Shown here: in pieces, positions 1 to 8,052 of the stretch
Position numbering within the stretch: the first letter of the stretch is position 1
Layout of the letters: every line of letters starts with the position of its first letter
Assembly: GCA_022508885.1 (NCBI GenBank)
Contig: JAFLUG010000009.1
Location: 1 to 43,948 of the forward strand
Source: Oscillospiraceae bacterium
Lineage (GTDB): Bacteria > Bacillota > Clostridia > Oscillospirales > Ruminococcaceae
DNA: 43,948 nt
Direction: 5' to 3'
Translations under genes and position numbers: made by a program
The notes under the pieces: model-generated
The model's database searches: none
Seen by the model: only the letters and a program-made list of their open reading frames with translations
Told to the model about the DNA's origin: nothing

Positions 1-54
1 AAAAAGTTTTGGAAGGGGTTCAAGGGGAAACCTTTTTCAAAAGGTTTCCCCTTG
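1..54. repeat. Interspersed hairpin repeat, copy 1
   Basis: A purine-rich lead (AAAAAGTTTTGGAAGGGG) is followed by a 16-bp perfect inverted repeat, arms 21-36 and 39-54 (CAAGGGGAAACCTTTT and its complement). The same architecture with related sequence recurs at 42856-42915, so it belongs to an intergenic repeat family. It lies just past the gatB stop codon and, read on the minus strand, could also end the gatCAB transcript: the hairpin is followed by a T-rich stretch at the window edge. Confidence 0.65.
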
Positions 55-60
55 CAAACT

Positions 61-1494
61 TTATTCGCTCAATTTCTTTTTCAAATACTCCTGAATCGCC
101 TTAGGCGACGCGGCTCCTTTAAGCGCCTTGTTTGCCTGACCCATAAAGAACCCGAACACCTTCTGGTCGCCGTTTTTGTACTGCTCGACGGGCTTTGGGT
201 TGTTCGCGATTATCTCGTCAATTGTCTTTGCAAGCAGGTCGTTGTCCTCTTTTATCCACAGATCTTCTTTCTCCGCGATATCGTCGGGCTTTTCGCCTGT
301 TTCTATCATCTTTCCGAGAACAAGCTTCGCGTTGGACTGCGACAGCTTGTCGGTCTGTAAAAGCTCAACAAGCCGCGCGAAATCCTTGCCCGAAACCTTA
401 AGGCTGTCCATATCGGCTTCGCCTAAGTTTATGCGGCGTGTAAGCTCTCCAACTATATAGTTTGCAATTGCTTTGGGGTTGTCATAGGCGGAAATTGCCT
501 CGTCAAAGAAATCACACACGCGCTTGTCGTTTACGATAATATCCGCGTCAGCCTTCTTAAGTCCGAGAGAATTTACATATCGCTCTACTCTTTGCTCGGG
601 AAGCTCGGGGATAGAGTTCTTTATCTCCTCAAGCTCTTCTTCGGTAAAGATAATGGGCGGGATGTCGGGGTCGGGGAAATAGCGGTAGTCGTGAGCGTCC
701 TCTTTGGAGCGCATGGCGACCGTTTCTCCGAGAGCCTCGTTAAAACGGCGCGTTTCCTGAACAACTGTTTCGCCGTTGTCCAGAAGCTCCTCCTGGCGGT
801 CGATCTCTATTTCGATAGCCTTTGCAATTGCTTTAAGCGAGTTTAAGTTTTTAAGCTCAGTCCTTGTGCCAAGCTCGTCGCTGCCCTTGGGCGCTATCGA
901 AATATTCACATCGCAGCGTATCGAGCCCTGCTCCATTTTACAGTCGCATATCCCCGCGTATTGAAGCAAAAGCCTTACTTTTTCCATAAACGCGATAACT
1001 TCGTCGGCGCTGTGGAAATCAGGCTCGGTAACTATCTCGATAAGCGGTATTCCGCAGCGGTTGTAGTCCGCGAGCGAAATTCGGTTTACATCGTCGTGCA
1101 CAAGCTTTCCCGCATCCTCTTCAAGATGTATGCGGTTGATGCGAATGATCTTATCCTCTCCGTTTACGTTTATCTTTACGTTTCCCGAAAGGCATACGGG
1201 GCGCGGCATCTGCGATATCTGATAGGCTTTGGGCAGATCGGGATAGAAATAGTTTTTTCTGTCCCATTTTGTAAAGCGCGATATCTCACAGTTCATTACA
1301 TATCCCGCTTTTATGATATATTCGACAGCTTTCTGATTCAGCACCGGAAGCGTTCCGGGAAGTCCGCTGCAAACAGGACAGCAGCGTGAGTTGGGAGTTC
1401 CGCCGAATTCCGCCGAGCAGGTGCAGAACACCTTCGATTTGGTAAGAAGCTCGGCGTGTATCTCAAGTCCCATTGTAGGATAATACTGACTCAT
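61..1494 (-). CDS. gatB: Asp-tRNA(Asn)/Glu-tRNA(Gln) amidotransferase subunit B
   Basis: GatB is the tRNA-binding and kinase/transamidase subunit of GatCAB. It activates misacylated Glu-tRNA(Gln) or Asp-tRNA(Asn) with ATP and transfers ammonia delivered from GatA. The 477-residue protein opens with the family hallmark MGLEIHAEL, followed by the cysteine-bearing CTCSAEFGG and CCPVCSGLPG segments (zinc site, residues about 23-45). The C-terminal YqeY-like tail ends ASPKAIQEYLKKKLSE, as expected for a full-length protein. It is the last gene of gatC-gatA-gatB, 12 bases after gatA, with a GGGGGTGT ribosome binding site. The pathway is essential where GlnRS or AsnRS is absent. Identification is secure. 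Confidence 0.97.
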   Translation of the reverse strand: MSQYYPTMGLEIHAELLTKSKVFCTCSAEFGGTPNSRCCPVCSGLPGTLPVLNQKAVEYIIKAGYVMNCEISRFTKWDRKNYFYPDLPKAYQISQMPRPVCLSGNVKINVNGEDKIIRINRIHLEEDAGKLVHDDVNRISLADYNRCGIPLIEIVTEPDFHSADEVIAFMEKVRLLLQYAGICDCKMEQGSIRCDVNISIAPKGSDELGTRTELKNLNSLKAIAKAIEIEIDRQEELLDNGETVVQETRRFNEALGETVAMRSKEDAHDYRYFPDPDIPPIIFTEEELEEIKNSIPELPEQRVERYVNSLGLKKADADIIVNDKRVCDFFDEAISAYDNPKAIANYIVGELTRRINLGEADMDSLKVSGKDFARLVELLQTDKLSQSNAKLVLGKMIETGEKPDDIAEKEDLWIKEDNDLLAKTIDEIIANNPKPVEQYKNGDQKVFGFFMGQANKALKGAASPKAIQEYLKKKLSE

Positions 1495-1506
1495 TCCGAC
1501 ACCCCC

Positions 1507-2955
1507 TTAAAATTTCGGAGCGACAGGCACAAAGCCTTGCTCAAATGCGTCCGCTACCTGAAGTATGGTCTGCTCGTCAAAGCGTTTTCCGATGACGGAC
1601 ATTCCTATCGGAAGACCCGCGTCCGCGGTATATCCGCAGGTCGTGGAAATACCCGGAAGTCCCGCGATATTGACAGTCACCGTGCAGATATCCGCTAAAT
1701 ACATCTTTACGGGGTCGTTGTCCTGCGCGCCTATTTTGTACGCGGGTGTGGGAGCGGTGGGTGTCAGAATAACGTCCGCCTGCTCGAAGATATCGCTGTA
1801 TTCTTTGATAATTTCCTGCTTAAGCGCAAGCGCCTTTTTGTAATACGCGTCGTAATATCCGCTCGAAAGCGCGTAGTTTCCGAGAAGTATACGGCGTTTT
1901 ACCTCTTCGCCGAAGCCCTTGTTGCGGCTGTCTATGATAAGCTCGTTGTAGGTCCTGCCCTCTCCGCGATAGCCGTATTTTATACCGTCAAAGCGCGAGA
2001 GATTGGACGCAGCCTCGGCACAGGCGATAAGATAATACGCGGGAATAGCGTATTTAAGTCCCGGCATCGAGCACTCCACGAGCGTCGCGCCATGTTTTTC
2101 AAGCTCCTTTGCAGCGTCCGTGACGCAGGCTCTTACCGTGTCGTCAACGCCGTCGTAAAACTCCTTCGGAAGCGCTATCTTCATTCCCTTTATCGGCTGT
2201 CCGAGCTTTTCGGTGAAATCGGGGGTGTCAATTTTTGCCGATGTAGCGTCATGGCGGTCGCCTCCGCAAATGGCATTTAGCAATATCGCGCAGTCGCGCG
2301 CGTCGTTGGCGATAGGGCCTATCTGGTCGAGAGAGCTTGCGAAAGCCACAAGACCGTATCTCGAAACTCTGCCGTAGGTAGGCTTTATTCCCGTAACTCC
2401 GCAGAACGAAGCGGGCTGTCTTATCGAGCCGCCCGTGTCCGAGCCGAGCGCCGCGGGAGCGAGCGAAGCGGCTACCGCCGCCGCCGAGCCGCCCGAGCTT
2501 CCTCCCGGAACGCGCTCCAAGTCATACGGGTTTTTTGTTTTAGCGAACGCGGAGGTCTGCGTAGAACCGCCCATGGCAAACTCGTCCATTGAGGTCTTTC
2601 CGAGCAGAACATACCCCTCGGCGTTCAGTTTTTCTATGACAGTCGCATTGTACGGCGGAATGAAATTTCCGAGCATATTGCTCGCGCAGGTGGTTTTTAC
2701 TCCGTCCGTGCAGATGTTGTCCTTTATCGCCAGCGGTATCCCCGTAAGCGCCGAGGCTTTTCCCTCATTAATGATCTTCTGCGCGTTTTCGGCGGTTTTC
2801 ATCGCCTCGTCTTTGGTGACTGTGATATATGAAAGCAGGCTCTTGTCCTTTTCCTCTATTTTATCCAGATACTCTTTGCAAAGCTCCGTCGCGCTTATTT
2901 CGCCGCTGTCGAGCATTTTACGAAGATCGCGTATCTTAGCTCTTGTCAGATCCAT
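1507..2955 (-). CDS. gatA: Asp-tRNA(Asn)/Glu-tRNA(Gln) amidotransferase subunit A
   Basis: GatA is the glutaminase subunit that releases ammonia from glutamine and channels it to GatB. The 482-residue protein carries the amidase-signature triad regions: the Lys in LAIKDNICTDG (about residue 74), GGSSGGSAAAVAA (about 151-163) and GSDTGGSIRQPASFCG (about 172-187). The length is typical. The ATG follows AAGGAG on the minus strand, and the gene lies 10 bases after gatC and 12 before gatB, so the three are co-transcribed. Nothing looks degenerate. Confidence 0.97.
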   Translation of the reverse strand: MDLTRAKIRDLRKMLDSGEISATELCKEYLDKIEEKDKSLLSYITVTKDEAMKTAENAQKIINEGKASALTGIPLAIKDNICTDGVKTTCASNMLGNFIPPYNATVIEKLNAEGYVLLGKTSMDEFAMGGSTQTSAFAKTKNPYDLERVPGGSSGGSAAAVAASLAPAALGSDTGGSIRQPASFCGVTGIKPTYGRVSRYGLVAFASSLDQIGPIANDARDCAILLNAICGGDRHDATSAKIDTPDFTEKLGQPIKGMKIALPKEFYDGVDDTVRACVTDAAKELEKHGATLVECSMPGLKYAIPAYYLIACAEAASNLSRFDGIKYGYRGEGRTYNELIIDSRNKGFGEEVKRRILLGNYALSSGYYDAYYKKALALKQEIIKEYSDIFEQADVILTPTAPTPAYKIGAQDNDPVKMYLADICTVTVNIAGLPGISTTCGYTADAGLPIGMSVIGKRFDEQTILQVADAFEQGFVPVAPKF

Positions 2956-2965
2956 TTTTCTCTCC

Positions 2966-3250
2966 TTATTCTACAACCTTGGGCACTACATAGCAGCCAT
3001 CGGTATTTTCCGCGTTTGAAAGCAGTTTTTCCGTTTCAAATGACTTTTCGGGAATATCCTCGCGTGTGTCGCAAAAGCGTATCTCGTTTTTGTCGTTTGT
3101 GTCATCGTAGGTGAGGTCAAAGCCTTTTATCTCGTCCATAAGATCAATGATACTGCTCATTTCCCCCATAACCTTTTCCATTCCCTTTTCATCATAGGTG
3201 AGCTTTGAAAGCCCGCAGAGATGCTCTATGGTTTTCATATCAACCGCCAT
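2966..3250 (-). CDS. gatC: Asp-tRNA(Asn)/Glu-tRNA(Gln) amidotransferase subunit C
   Basis: GatC is the small subunit that wraps around GatA and stabilises the GatA-GatB interface. The 94-residue protein has the family pattern: an N-terminal helix VDMKTIEHLCGLSKL, a middle helix containing MSSIIDLMDEI, and an extended C-terminal tail with the REDIPEKSF motif (compare LREDxV in homologues). It is the first gene of the gatCAB operon; the minus-strand start is preceded by AAAGGAGTATCTT, and a strong promoter lies about 60 bases upstream. Confidence 0.93.
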   Translation of the reverse strand: MAVDMKTIEHLCGLSKLTYDEKGMEKVMGEMSSIIDLMDEIKGFDLTYDDTNDKNEIRFCDTREDIPEKSFETEKLLSNAENTDGCYVVPKVVE

Positions 3251-3308
3251 AAGATACTCCTTTCAGTTTGTTCTCGTGATTATTTTTGAGAGAATACCAT
3301 ACCTATAT

Positions 3309-3337
3309 ATTATATCCTAATTCTGGAAATTTTTCAA
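3309..3337 (-). promoter_or_regulatory. Sigma-A promoter of gatCAB
   Basis: On the minus strand, TTGAAA (3332-3337) is followed by a 17-base spacer and TATAAT (3309-3314). Predicted transcription starts about 50 bases before gatC. The leader is too short for a T-box. Confidence 0.8.
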
Positions 3338-3340
3338 GAC

Positions 3341-3552
3341 ATATTTAATATTTTTACTATTTTGGAGAAAATGACTATTTTTTATAAATTTTAGCAAAAG
3401 CATTCTTGCAAGTCATCCAAAAAAATAATCTATGAGACAAAATAAGACGGGAGTTTAAGGGCAAAGTTGCAGATTTGAGGCAAAAAAATCCTAAATAAAA
3501 AAGATATTTACGCAAAAATGAAAGTTTGGCTTTTAATTCTTGCAAAAAGCTA
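3341..3552. other. AT-rich divergent spacer, nothing recognised
   Basis: This interval lies between the gatC promoter (minus) and the glutamate synthase promoter (plus). It is A/T-rich with no convincing reading frame, hairpin or repeat. It probably serves only as the divergent promoter region. Confidence 0.5.
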
Positions 3553-3581
3553 TTGACAAAAAGAAAAAAAGGTGATATAAT
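3553..3581 (+). promoter_or_regulatory. Sigma-A promoter of the glutamate synthase operon
   Basis: Perfect TTGACA (3553-3558), 17-base spacer, perfect TATAAT (3576-3581). A consensus promoter ahead of a structured leader suggests that control is exerted mainly after initiation. Confidence 0.88.
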
Positions 3582-3587
3582 GTGATA

Positions 3588-3728
3588 GTAAATTATTCGG
3601 AGAACTAAGGAGCGTGTGGTACAGAAGTACCGCGCTGTTTGAGTGTCTGTCTTTGACAACGGTTCACATTCGGGACGTATTGACAAAGGCGGCACGCCTT
3701 ATCTCCGCTGTTTTTAAGGAGTGAGGAT
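3588..3728 (+). promoter_or_regulatory. Structured leader, candidate attenuator of the glutamate synthase operon
   Basis: About 140 nt separate the predicted start of transcription from the first ATG. Visible structure: a 9-bp stem with an AGAA loop (3614-3635), and a possible 7-bp long-range pairing GTCUUUG/CAAAGGC around 3650-3690. Two mutually exclusive hairpins then follow, AAGGCG-GCA-CGCCTT (3686-3700) and GGCGG...CCGCT (3688-3709), the second followed by TTTTT (3711-3715). The overlap of the last two is what an attenuator switch looks like. The operon encodes an ANTAR RNA-binding regulator, a plausible controller. The class is not one I recognise. Confidence 0.5.
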
Positions 3729-4844
3729 ATGCTGCAGAAAGAGGGAGAAGTAAGGATACCCGCGGGCTGTGCGATTTCGGGCTTTATCAACAGAAGCGGA
3801 AGACGCACAAGCGGAAAGGTGATAGTTGATTCCATAGCGTGTATGCACGAGCGATCAAACGGCTTGGGCGGCGGCTATGCGGGGTACGGAATTTATCCCG
3901 AGTACAAAAATCAGTACGCGTTTCATGTTTTTTATGATTCGAGCGAAGCGAGAGTCAAGACCGAGGCTTTTCTTGACAGACATTTCGACGTGGTAAACCT
4001 TTCGAGGATACCTATCAGAAAAAATCCGAACATAACGGACGAGCCGCTTATCTGGCGCTATTTCGTAAATCCGCTGCCTACAAAGCTTGCGGACAGCCAG
4101 CTTGATGAAAGAACATTTGTAGCGCGCTGTGTTATAAGAATAAACGACCAGATAGACGGCGCTTATGTATTTTCGAGCGGTAAGAATATGGGCGTTTTCA
4201 AGGCTGTAGGCTATCCCGAGGACGTGGGAGATTTCTACCGCCTGGAAGAATACAGCGGCTACGCCTGGACTGTTCACGGAAGATACCCTACGAACACACC
4301 CGGCTGGTGGGGCGGAGCGCATCCGTTTTCGCTGCTGGACTACACTATCGTTCACAACGGCGAGATCTCGTCTTATGACGCCAACAGGCGCTTTATTGAA
4401 ATGTTTGGGTATAAGTGCAATCTTCTTACGGATACCGAGGTTATTACATACATTATAGATTATCTTCACAGACGTCTCGAGATGCCGCTTGAAGACGTGG
4501 CAAAGGTCATAGCGTCTCCGTTCTGGAGCGAGATCGAGCAAGGAAAGTTCAGCCCCGAGGACACTGAAAAGTACAAGCATTTCAGAAATGTTTATTCGAG
4601 CCTTCTTATAACAGGACCGTTCTCGATAATATTGGGTTATAACAACGGTCTTATGGCATTAAACGACAGGCTTAAGCTGAGGAGCATGGTCTGCGCCGAA
4701 AAGGGCGATACACTGTTCATTTCCTCGGAGGAGTGCTCTATAAGAACAATGTGTCCCGACGTGGACAGAATATGGTCGCCGCGCGGAGGCGAGCCTGTTA
4801 TCGCGGAGCTTGATAAATACGCCGCGGAAAGGGTGGGTAAATAA
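3729..4844 (+). CDS. Glutamate synthase domain 1 (class II glutamine amidotransferase), stand-alone
   Basis: This is a glutaminase-type (Ntn, GATase-2) subunit that should release ammonia from glutamine for glutamate synthase. The 371-residue protein corresponds to the N-terminal domain of bacterial GltB but is encoded separately, as in archaeal-type enzymes. The catalytic nucleophile is expected at Cys14 in PAGCAISGFINRSG, implying removal of a 13-residue propeptide. The substrate-binding region WTVHGRYPTNTPGWWGGAHPF and HNGEISSYDANRRF (residues about 180-220) are clear. The start follows AAGGAG. Its TAA overlaps the ATG of the next gene by one base (TAATG), indicating translational coupling and equal stoichiometry. 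Confidence 0.9.
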   Translation: MLQKEGEVRIPAGCAISGFINRSGRRTSGKVIVDSIACMHERSNGLGGGYAGYGIYPEYKNQYAFHVFYDSSEARVKTEAFLDRHFDVVNLSRIPIRKNPNITDEPLIWRYFVNPLPTKLADSQLDERTFVARCVIRINDQIDGAYVFSSGKNMGVFKAVGYPEDVGDFYRLEEYSGYAWTVHGRYPTNTPGWWGGAHPFSLLDYTIVHNGEISSYDANRRFIEMFGYKCNLLTDTEVITYIIDYLHRRLEMPLEDVAKVIASPFWSEIEQGKFSPEDTEKYKHFRNVYSSLLITGPFSIILGYNNGLMALNDRLKLRSMVCAEKGDTLFISSEECSIRTMCPDVDRIWSPRGGEPVIAELDKYAAERVGK

Positions 4845-6349
4845 TGGCTGTTAATTTTAATAATCCTCTTTTCGAGGTATTGAGAAACCCCGACCGCTGT
4901 ATCAGATGCAGAGTTTGCGAAAGACAGTGCGCAAACGAGGTACATAAATACGACGCGGATTCGGATAAAATGTTCTCAAACGAGACAAACTGTGTTGACT
5001 GTCAGAGGTGCGTTTGTCTGTGCCCGACGCAGGCGCTTAAGATACGTCCCAACGAAAACCAATTCCGCCAGAACGCCAACTGGAACATGCAGATAATGGA
5101 CGAGGTCTATAAGCAGGCAGGCTCGGGAGGAGTTTTGCTTTCGGCAATGGGTACGCCGAAGGACTATCCCGTATATTGGGACAAGATACTTTTAAACGCC
5201 TCTCAGGTAACAAACCCGCCTATCGACCCGCTGAGAGAGCCTATGGAAACCAAGACCTTCCTCGGCAAAAAATCTCAGAAGATCACATACGACAAGAACG
5301 GAAAGGCGCAGTTTGAGAAAACGCCTTATCTTGAGCTTGACGTTCCGATAATGTTTTCGGCGATGTCGTTCGGCTCTATCAGCAAAAACGCTCACGAAAG
5401 CCTTGCGAAAGCCGCGACAAAGCTCGGCACGTTCTACAACACCGGCGAGGGCGGACTTCACCGCGACTTCTATCAGTACGGCGCGAACACCATTTGTCAG
5501 GTGGCATCGGGACGCTTCGGCGTATTCAAGGGCTATCTTGACGCGGGCGCGGCTATCGAAATAAAAATGGGACAGGGAGCAAAGCCAGGTATCGGCGGAC
5601 ACCTACCGGGTATGAAGATAGACGAGGAAATTTCCAAAACGCGTATGATACCAATGGGCGCGGACGCTATTTCTCCCGCTCCTCACCATGATATTTATTC
5701 TATCGAGGACCTGCGCCAGCTCGTTTTGTCGCTTAAAGAGGCTACAAATTATGAAAAGCCCGTTATCGTAAAGATAGCGGCGGTGCATAATATAGCGGCT
5801 ATCGCGTCGGGTATCGCGCGCTCGGGCGCGGATATCATCGCGATAGACGGCTTCAGAGGCGGCACGGGCGCCGCACCTACAAGAATACGTGACAACGTGG
5901 GTATTCCTATCGAGCTTGCTCTCGCGAGCGTTGATTCAAGGCTGCGCGACGAGGGCATAAGAAACGACGTTTCTATAGTTGTCGGAGGTTCTATCCGTTC
6001 GGCGGCGGACGTAGTAAAGGCGGTGGCTCTCGGAGCGGACGCGGTCTATATCGCTACGGCGGCGCTTTTGTCAATGGGCTGTCATCTTTGCAGAAGCTGC
6101 AACACGGGCAAATGCAACTGGGGCATAGCTACCCAGCGCGCGGATCTTGTCAAGCGTCTTAATCCCGCGATAGGCAGCGAAAGACTTGTAAACCTCATAA
6201 CCGCCTGGGATCACGAGATAAAGGAAATGATGGGCGGAATGGGTATAAACTCTATCGAAGCGCTCCGCGGAAACAGGCTTATGCTGAGAGGAGTTGGGCT
6301 CACGCAAAAAGAGCTTGACATACTCGGCATCATGCACGCGGGTGAATAA
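4844..6349 (+). CDS. Glutamate synthase domain 2 (FMN-binding synthase with N-terminal 2x[4Fe-4S])
   Basis: This is the catalytic synthase subunit, which reductively aminates 2-oxoglutarate to glutamate on FMN. Residues about 15-65 hold two CxxCxxCxxxC ferredoxin motifs (CIRCRVCERQC and CVDCQRCVCLC). From about 160 to 480 is the FMN barrel, with PIMFSAMSFGSIS, TGEGG, KMGQGAKPGIGGHLPG, SPAPHHDIYSIEDL and DGFRGGTGAAPTRIRD. The 3Fe-4S cysteines sit in CHLCRSCNTGKC (about 413-424). Length (501) matches the archaeal-type split enzyme. The large N-terminal and GXGXG domains of proteobacterial GltB are encoded by separate neighbours. Confidence 0.94.
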   Translation: MAVNFNNPLFEVLRNPDRCIRCRVCERQCANEVHKYDADSDKMFSNETNCVDCQRCVCLCPTQALKIRPNENQFRQNANWNMQIMDEVYKQAGSGGVLLSAMGTPKDYPVYWDKILLNASQVTNPPIDPLREPMETKTFLGKKSQKITYDKNGKAQFEKTPYLELDVPIMFSAMSFGSISKNAHESLAKAATKLGTFYNTGEGGLHRDFYQYGANTICQVASGRFGVFKGYLDAGAAIEIKMGQGAKPGIGGHLPGMKIDEEISKTRMIPMGADAISPAPHHDIYSIEDLRQLVLSLKEATNYEKPVIVKIAAVHNIAAIASGIARSGADIIAIDGFRGGTGAAPTRIRDNVGIPIELALASVDSRLRDEGIRNDVSIVVGGSIRSAADVVKAVALGADAVYIATAALLSMGCHLCRSCNTGKCNWGIATQRADLVKRLNPAIGSERLVNLITAWDHEIKEMMGGMGINSIEALRGNRLMLRGVGLTQKELDILGIMHAGE

Positions 6350-6366
6350 CGAAAGGAGCGGACTTT

Positions 6367-6816
6367 ATGAAGAGAGTTTATGTAAACGAGGACTGGTGTT
6401 TAGCCTGTCACTTGTGCGAATATTACTGCGCGGCGGCAAACTCGGGCGCTCCGGACATGGTAAAGGCTTTCAATACCGAGGGAAAAAAGCCGATTCCGAG
6501 AATAAGGGTAGAAGAAGGCAAAGATGATAACGCGGGCGTAAATTTCGCGGTCCAGTGCCGCCACTGCGACGCAAAGCCATGTGTCAAGGGCTGTATCACG
6601 GGCGCGCTTTCGGTAAACGACGGAGTGGTTTCCGTGGACGAAAGCAGATGTGTGGGGTGTTATACCTGTGTGCTCAGTTGCCCTTACGGCTGTGTCGTTA
6701 TTGACGGCGAGGGTCACAGGATACAGAAATGCGATCTGTGCGTTAAAAATCACGGCGGCGAGCCGGCGTGCGTTCAGGGCTGTCCGAACAGGGCAATAGT
6801 ATTTGAGGAGAGGTGA
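6367..6816 (+). CDS. Four-cluster 4Fe-4S ferredoxin, HycB/DmsB type, of the glutamate synthase complex
   Basis: The 149-residue protein has cysteines grouped for four [4Fe-4S] clusters: CLACHLCEYYC (11-21), CRHCDAKPCVKGC (about 62-74), CVGCYTCVLSC (about 96-106) and CDLCVKN...CVQGC (about 124-141). This is the pattern of electron-transfer subunits such as HycB and DmsB. It sits between the synthase subunit and an FAD oxidoreductase, so I infer that it carries electrons from the flavoprotein (or a free ferredoxin) to the FMN subunit. It starts after GAAAGGAG, 17 bases downstream of the previous gene. Confidence 0.88.
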   Translation: MKRVYVNEDWCLACHLCEYYCAAANSGAPDMVKAFNTEGKKPIPRIRVEEGKDDNAGVNFAVQCRHCDAKPCVKGCITGALSVNDGVVSVDESRCVGCYTCVLSCPYGCVVIDGEGHRIQKCDLCVKNHGGEPACVQGCPNRAIVFEER

Positions 6817-6822
6817 GGACAG

Positions 6823-8052
6823 ATGAATTACGTTATTATCGGAAACAGCGCCGCGGCTGTCGGAACGATTGCGGGTATCCGCGAAATAGACAGCACTGGC
6901 AAAATTACCGTCATCTCCGACGAGAAGTATCACACCTATTCCCGCCCGCTTATTTCGTACTGGCTTGAGGGAAGAGTTACGGACAAGAACATTTACTACC
7001 GCTCCGCGGATTTTTACGAGAAAAACGGCGTTGAGACCATTTTAGGAAAAAAGGCGACTAAAATTGACACAAAGGAAAAGCGCGTGGTGCTTGAAGACGG
7101 GCTTTCCGTGCCTTATGATAAGCTGATGGTGGCGACGGGCTCAAAGCCGTTTGTACCTCCCATGAAGGGGCTTGAAAAGGTAAATTATCACACCTTTATG
7201 ACCCTTGACAGCGTAAAGGCTATCCGTTCGGAGATAAAAAAAGGAATGAAGGTGCTTATAATCGGCGCGGGACTTATCGGTCTCAAGGCTGCTGAGGCGC
7301 TTTCGGCGTATGAAACAGACATCACCGTAATCGACCTTGCGGACAGGATACTTCCGTCAATTCTCGACGTTAAATCGGGAATAAAGATGCAAAAGCATAT
7401 TGAAAAGCATGGGGTAAGATTTATCCTCAAGACCTCCGCGGAGGAGTTTTCAGAGCGCTCGGTAAAGCTTCAGAACGGCATGACCGTGGATTTCGATATG
7501 CTTATCGTTGCGGTCGGAGTTCGTCCTAACACCGAGCTTATCTCCGACGCGGGAGGAAAGGTCGAGCGCGGAATTATCACGGATATGACGCAGAAGACCT
7601 CGCTTGACGATATTTATTCGGCGGGCGACTGCACCGTAAGCTACGACGCGGCGGCGGAAACGGAAAGGATCCTCGCGATATTGCCAAACGCCTATTTGCA
7701 GGGCGAGACCGCGGGACGCAACATGGCGGGCAGAGAAAACTATTATGTAAACGCGATTCCCATGAACGCCATAGGGCTTTTCGGTCTGCACATAATTTCC
7801 GCGGGAGATTATAACGGAGAGGAATATGTAGCTGAAACCGAGAATACCTATAAGAAGCTGGTGTTCCGCGACAATAAGCTGAAGGGTTATATTCTGCTCG
7901 GAGACGTGGAAAGAGCGGGAATTTACACGGGCATCATCAAAGAGGGGCTTGATATAAGCGAGGTTGATGAAGACCTGCTTAAGGAAAAGCCGCAGATGAT
8001 GATGTTCTCAAAGGAAAGACGCGAAGAAAAGCTCGGAGGTATTGTAAGATGA
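6823..8052 (+). CDS. FAD/NAD-dependent oxidoreductase (GltD-like electron entry subunit)
   Basis: This 409-residue flavoprotein is of the pyridine nucleotide-disulfide oxidoreductase class (NADH oxidase/rubredoxin reductase-like). The N-terminal FAD fold begins YVIIGNSAAAVGTIAGI. A central NAD(P) Rossmann motif, VLIIGAGLIGLKAAEAL, lies at about residues 144-160. The second FAD motif, DDIYSAGDCTVSYD, is at about 262-275. I see no redox-active CxxC near the flavin. Its place in the operon argues that it replaces the classical small subunit GltD by passing NAD(P)H electrons to the neighbouring ferredoxin. It overlaps the next gene by four bases (ATGA). Confidence 0.85.
   Translation: MNYVIIGNSAAAVGTIAGIREIDSTGKITVISDEKYHTYSRPLISYWLEGRVTDKNIYYRSADFYEKNGVETILGKKATKIDTKEKRVVLEDGLSVPYDKLMVATGSKPFVPPMKGLEKVNYHTFMTLDSVKAIRSEIKKGMKVLIIGAGLIGLKAAEALSAYETDITVIDLADRILPSILDVKSGIKMQKHIEKHGVRFILKTSAEEFSERSVKLQNGMTVDFDMLIVAVGVRPNTELISDAGGKVERGIITDMTQKTSLDDIYSAGDCTVSYDAAAETERILAILPNAYLQGETAGRNMAGRENYYVNAIPMNAIGLFGLHIISAGDYNGEEYVAETENTYKKLVFRDNKLKGYILLGDVERAGIYTGIIKEGLDISEVDEDLLKEKPQMMMFSKERREEKLGGIVR

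Noticed and set aside
3614-3635. Canonical ANTAR hexaloop hairpin
   Set aside because: The stem is nine pairs and fully closes to a four-base AGAA loop; no six-base loop with A1 and G4 can be formed without opening two good pairs.
3588-3728. Glutamine (glnA-type) riboswitch in the glutamate synthase leader
   Set aside because: GGTTCAC and CGGGACG resemble parts of that motif, but the conserved AAGUAG E-loop and the closing 3' strand that pairs with the first arm are missing.
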